Source of the DNA: Saprospiraceae bacterium
Lineage (GTDB): Bacteria > Bacteroidota > Bacteroidia > Chitinophagales > Saprospiraceae
Assembly (NCBI GenBank): GCA_958295895.1
Contig: CATQHI010000012.1
Span: forward strand, 21,435 to 85,434
DNA: 64,000 bases
Direction of reading: 5' to 3'
Part shown: in pieces, positions 60,095 to 64,000 of the stretch
Numbering within the stretch: the first letter of the stretch is position 1
Layout of the letters: every line of letters starts with the position of its first letter
The notes under the pieces: generated by a model
The model's input: only the letters and a program-made list of their open reading frames with translations
Database searches by the model: none
What the model was told of the DNA's origin: nothing
Position numbers and translations under genes: made by a program

Positions 60095-61276
60095 ATGACC
60101 GAGCTTTGCACCCGCGTCCGCGCCCTGAGTGAAGAAACGGCGGCGGCTACCGTGGCGGACCGGCGCCACCTGCACGCCCACCCGGAGCTGAGCTTTGCGG
60201 GGCACGCTACGGTGCGGTACGTACGCGAGCGGTTGGATGCGTTGCATATCCCCTACCGGAAAGTGGCGGGTACCGGTCTGGTGGCAGAAATACGGGGGGG
60301 CAGTGGACCGACCGTGGCCCTGCGCGCCGATATGGATGCGCTACCGATACAGGAAAAAAACGAGGTAGCCTACCGTTCGCAGACGCCGGGGGTGATGCAT
60401 GCCTGCGGGCATGATGTGCATACGGCGGCGCTGCTGGGGGCGGCACGGATTTTACTTCCGCTAAAGGATCGACTGGGCGGTACGGTACGCCTGCTCTTCC
60501 AGCCCGGGGAGGAAAAACTGCCCGGTGGGGCTACCCTGATGTTGCGGGATGGGGCGCTCGAAAATCCGGTACCGCAGGCTATTTTCGGTCAGCACGTGCA
60601 CCCTCCCCTGCCGGCGGGTACGGTGGGCTTTCGACCGGGCATCTACATGGCGAGTACCGATGAGCTCTTTATGACCGTGTGCGGACGGGGAGGGCACGGG
60701 GCCATGCCGCACCAGACGGTGGACCCGATCGTAATCACCGCGCAAGTAATCACCGCCCTACAGCAACTGGTGAGTCGCGAGACGGACCCTACCCTACCGG
60801 TGGTGCTGACCTTCGGGCGCATCGAGAGCGAGGGTGGCGCGACAAACATCATCCCCAATGCCGTACACCTCCAGGGTACCCTACGTACGCTGGACGAAGA
60901 CTGGCGCAAGGAACTGCACCAGCGGCTACGGCGTACGGCGGAGGGAATCGCCGCAGCGCTCGGGGGAACAGCGGAGTTGGAGGTACGCCACGGGTATCCC
61001 TTTTTGAAGAACAATGAGGCCCTCACGCGCTGGGCGCAGGCCGAGGCGCGTACCCTACTCGGTGAGGACCGGGTGGTGGACCTACCCATCCGCATGACCG
61101 GCGAGGACTTTGCCTTTTACAGCCACCGGCTACCGGCCTGCTTTTACCGGCTGGGTGTGGGGGGACCGGGGCATGCGAATAGTCCGGTGCATACGGATAC
61201 CTTCGATGTGGACGAGGGGTGTCTGCGGACGGGGGCGTCGCTGTTAGCTTGGTTCGCGCTGCGGCGGCTTACTTGA
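60095..61276 (+). CDS. M20 family amidohydrolase
   Basis: ADMDALPIQEKN, MHACGHDVHTAALLGAA, GEEKLPGGATLML. Confidence 0.94.
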   Translation: MTELCTRVRALSEETAAATVADRRHLHAHPELSFAGHATVRYVRERLDALHIPYRKVAGTGLVAEIRGGSGPTVALRADMDALPIQEKNEVAYRSQTPGVMHACGHDVHTAALLGAARILLPLKDRLGGTVRLLFQPGEEKLPGGATLMLRDGALENPVPQAIFGQHVHPPLPAGTVGFRPGIYMASTDELFMTVCGRGGHGAMPHQTVDPIVITAQVITALQQLVSRETDPTLPVVLTFGRIESEGGATNIIPNAVHLQGTLRTLDEDWRKELHQRLRRTAEGIAAALGGTAELEVRHGYPFLKNNEALTRWAQAEARTLLGEDRVVDLPIRMTGEDFAFYSHRLPACFYRLGVGGPGHANSPVHTDTFDVDEGCLRTGASLLAWFALRRLT

Positions 61277-62195
61277 GCTGCTCGCGCCAGTTCAGGATCA
61301 GATACACCCCCTCATCGGCCGTCACAAAGAGGTGCTCGTACACGATGGCCAGATTCACGGCGGTGCGGTCCAGCTTAATCTTGCCCTGCAGGTTACCGAT
61401 CAGGTCGGCGACGTAGATGCCATCGCCACCACCTACGAGTAGCTTATCGCCATCGGTGAGACTTCCGTCGGGTACGCCCTTGTCGACCGGGAAACAGTAG
61501 CGGGGGTTGTTGGTAATCTTAGCCGTAGCGGGATCGAAATCGTAGGCGTAGACAGCCTTGCGGCGCTTGAGCTTCACGCCATCGTCGTGCGCGCCGTCGT
61601 TGCTGGTATCGGTAACGTAGAGGGTCCGCTCGTCGGGGCTGAGGGCAAGGCCGTGGGGCATTTCCAGTCCGCAGTCGAAGGCGAAGGGTTGTCCATTTTT
61701 GGGTAGTACGTACAGGCTCGGCTCCAGCTCCGGCGGCGGCCGAAATCCCTGGCGGAAACCGTAGTCGGGATCGCTGACTACCATGTGTCCCTGTTTACTC
61801 ACGATCACTTTGTTGAGGCTATTCAGCGGTTTGCCGTCGTAGCCATCAAAGAGCACGCTGCGCTCCTGGGTAGCCAGGTCGAGCCGGGTCAACTGGGCGG
61901 GGCGGTCCATGTCTCCCTGTTCGCAGACTAAGAGCCCCTTGCCGTCGGGACTCAGGCACATACTATTGGCCATGTTAGCATCGTGTAACCATTCCTGTGC
62001 CTGGAGGGATTCGATTTCGGAGCCGATCAGGTCGGTCCAGCTACCGTCCTTGTCTAACTGGTATGCACCAAAGTCCAGGTACTGAATACCCACCCGCGGC
62101 GGGTCCATCTTCTTAGTCGTAGAAAAGTAGAGCCGTTGCTGCTGGGGGACGTAGGTGCAGCCTTCGTGGGCGTCGCAGGGGATGAAGTAGGTCAA
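61269..62195 (-). CDS. SMP-30/gluconolactonase family protein (start trimmed to TTG at 62195)
   Basis: DAHEGCTYVPQQQRLYFSTTKK, NKVIVSKQGHMVVSDPDYG, PHGLALSPDERTLYVTDTS; the listed ORF's upstream extension runs through a C-rich repeat. Confidence 0.85.
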   Translation of the reverse strand: MTYFIPCDAHEGCTYVPQQQRLYFSTTKKMDPPRVGIQYLDFGAYQLDKDGSWTDLIGSEIESLQAQEWLHDANMANSMCLSPDGKGLLVCEQGDMDRPAQLTRLDLATQERSVLFDGYDGKPLNSLNKVIVSKQGHMVVSDPDYGFRQGFRPPPELEPSLYVLPKNGQPFAFDCGLEMPHGLALSPDERTLYVTDTSNDGAHDDGVKLKRRKAVYAYDFDPATAKITNNPRYCFPVDKGVPDGSLTDGDKLLVGGGDGIYVADLIGNLQGKIKLDRTAVNLAIVYEHLFVTADEGVYLILNWREQLK

Positions 62196-62421
62196 GGGGG
62201 GGGGATTTAGGGAATAGGGATTGGGGGATGTAGGGACTAGGGATGGAGGGACGGGGGGTAGTCGTTGGAGTAACCAGCGTGTGTAGGCGTCGTGTTCGGG
62301 CGGGGACGCAGGTGCAGTAGAACGCGGAACTGCCTTACCTTGCATCCCGAGTCCCCCCCGTCCCGAGTCCCCCTCGTCCCTCCGTCCCCCGTCCCCCTCC
62401 CATCCCTTATCCCCTCCCCCC
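62196..62421. repeat. Composite inverted element: G-rich arm, GC-rich core, C-rich arm, filling the divergent intergenic region
   Basis: 62196-62268 GGGA/GGAT-type repeats; core 62298-62316 (minus strand TGCACCTGCGTCCCCGCCC); 62345-62420 TCCC-type repeats. Confidence 0.75.
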
Positions 62422-63198
62422 TTGCCCACCCGCGCCAAAAAATCCTACGGCCAGCACTTCCTTACCAACGAGCACTACGCCCGGCAGATCGCCGAGGCGA
62501 TGGAGCTTACCTCATTATATAAGGACGTACTCGAAGTAGGCCCCGGACAGGGCATGCTCACCAAGCACCTGCTCGACCGCCGCGCGGACTTTCACCTCAA
62601 GGTGGCCGAGGCCGACCGCGATATGGTTGTTTACCTCAATACCCACTACCCGGAGCTAAGCGACGATATCCTGGAGGGAGACTTTCTCCGACAGGACCTC
62701 ACGGAGGTATTCGGCGGCAAACCCTTCGGACTCGTAGGTAACTTCCCCTACAACATCTCCAGTCAGATCCTCATCAAGCTGCTCGACAACTACCGGCTGA
62801 TCCCGGAGATGGTGGGTATGTTCCAGAAGGAGGTGGCCGACCGGGTGATCAGTGGCCACGGCAGTAAGGTCTATGGGGTGATCGGGGTGCTGATGCAGTT
62901 GCGGTACGAGCCCTCGCTCTGCTTCAACGTAGGTCGCGGCAATTTTCAGCCGCCGCCGAAGGTACAGAGTGCGGTAATCCGGCTAGTACGCCGCCCGGAG
63001 CCCTTGATTGCCGACGAGCACTACGGTACGTTCAAGCACGTGGTGAAGTCAGCCTTCGGGCAGCGGCGCAAAATGCTGCGCAATAGCCTCAAGTCGATCT
63101 TTCCGGCGGAGGTGCTGGGGGAAGAGATCTTTCGGCGGCGGCCGGAGCAGGTGTCGGTAGAGGATTTCGTAGCATTAGCAGAACGGGCGGCGGGTTAG
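62422..63198 (+). CDS. rsmA: 16S rRNA dimethyladenosine transferase
   Basis: KKSYGQHFLTNEHYARQIAEAM, EVGPGQGMLTKHLL, GNFPYNISSQIL; TTG start. Confidence 0.97.
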   Translation: MPTRAKKSYGQHFLTNEHYARQIAEAMELTSLYKDVLEVGPGQGMLTKHLLDRRADFHLKVAEADRDMVVYLNTHYPELSDDILEGDFLRQDLTEVFGGKPFGLVGNFPYNISSQILIKLLDNYRLIPEMVGMFQKEVADRVISGHGSKVYGVIGVLMQLRYEPSLCFNVGRGNFQPPPKVQSAVIRLVRRPEPLIADEHYGTFKHVVKSAFGQRRKMLRNSLKSIFPAEVLGEEIFRRRPEQVSVEDFVALAERAAG

Positions 63199-63445
63199 AA
63201 CAGTAGGCACCATATCGATGTCGGCTATACAGCTACGCAAATTGTGAATACTTCTCCAAAAGCGGCTACAAATTATTTTGTGCTATCCGCTGATAGTCAG
63301 TGAGTTAATTCAAATTACCCCTTAGAACAGGGTCTATTTTACCGCAGAATTAGCTGCACAGGTGTCCTTTTTTTCCTGATTTCGCCCCTGACCTTTGTGA
63401 TCATCAAAGCGGGAATACTTCCCCCTTCACTATCACATCGTCAGC

Positions 63446-63904
63446 ATGCCTCATTTACACGCTATTTTTTCTGATTACCACGCCGCCTGCCGCCGGGGGC
63501 TGCGCCTTTCGGTACACCTGGGCTCGCCGCGCTCGGGCAACTGTAGCGCGACCGGTATTTGCAGTCTACAGTCGCTGGACTACGTGCCGCGGCAGTCCTG
63601 CGCCGTAGTCCTACCGGCTTACCTGCGGTTAGACCGGCCTACGGGTCGGCTGCTGCTTCACTTCGATACGTCTGCCATTACGGAGACTGCGCGCGGGCAG
63701 CACTTTGCCAATGATCGCTTTCGGGTGCCGTGTAGCTACCGGCTGCCGAGCTGGGTGGTGCGGGGGTTGGACTTGCCGGCTGGGGTGTACCGGATTGTGC
63801 CGGGGGAGTATCCGGTGCTAGGGGACGGGGTTTTTACTACGCTTTCTGTAGGGATTACTACGGCGGTTACCGCACGGATGCGGGGGCTGGGGGTGGCGGC
63901 TTAG
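63446..63904 (+). CDS. Hypothetical protein, no family recognised
   Basis: 152-aa ORF preceded by AT-rich promoter-like intergenic DNA. Confidence 0.6.
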   Translation: MPHLHAIFSDYHAACRRGLRLSVHLGSPRSGNCSATGICSLQSLDYVPRQSCAVVLPAYLRLDRPTGRLLLHFDTSAITETARGQHFANDRFRVPCSYRLPSWVVRGLDLPAGVYRIVPGEYPVLGDGVFTTLSVGITTAVTARMRGLGVAA

Positions 63905-63910
63905 GGGCTT

Positions 63911-64000
63911 GGCTCTTGGCGGCTTGGCTCTTAGCGGCTCGGCTCTTGGCGGCTCGGCTCTTGGCGGCTCGGCTCTTGGCGGCTCGGCTCTTGGCGGCTC
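63911..64000. repeat. 15-bp tandem repeat, 6 units to the window edge
   Basis: (ggctcttggcggctc)n; units 1 and 2 each carry one substitution; array truncated by the window end. Confidence 0.97.

Noticed and set aside
63199-63445. Possible RNA gene in the AT-rich gap downstream of rsmA
   Set aside because: No tRNA cloverleaf or recognisable ncRNA motif by eye; more likely promoter/terminator DNA.
63911-64000. Possible CRISPR array
   Set aside because: 15-bp head-to-tail units without spacers; a minisatellite.

Overview
Chromosomal window from a GC-rich member of the Bacteroidota. A Saprospiraceae/Lewinella-like affiliation is my inference, from type IX secretion C-terminal domains, a PorP/SprF protein, BatA/BatE-like proteins, DUF4293, OstA-like protein, TAnnTTTG-type promoters and lack of obvious Shine-Dalgarno sites. 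Coding density is high and most genes are housekeeping: alaS, mreBCD-pbp2, galE, fumC, gmk, tadA, rsmA, an RNase E/G gene and HU. I saw no convincing tRNA, rRNA, CRISPR array, prophage or transposase. The signals most worth following are: (1) a dispersed GC-rich intergenic core, about TGCACCTGCGGCCCCGCCCC, at about 8 sites, twice sitting between locus-specific inverted arrays of short repeats; (2) a thiolase paralogue lacking all three canonical catalytic residues, translationally coupled to an apparently intact FadJ-type protein; (3) a CheB/CheR/PAS gene broken by four apparent single-base homopolymer insertions; (4) an HD-domain protein fused to a Pycsar-effector-like (PycTM/DUF5706) membrane domain; (5) a trypsin-like protein without its catalytic serine and a dihydroorotase-like protein without its metal ligands; (6) an unlisted 31-aa basic ORF upstream of the RNase E/G gene. 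Everything here comes from reading the sequence; no database search was run, and family names are by motif recognition.
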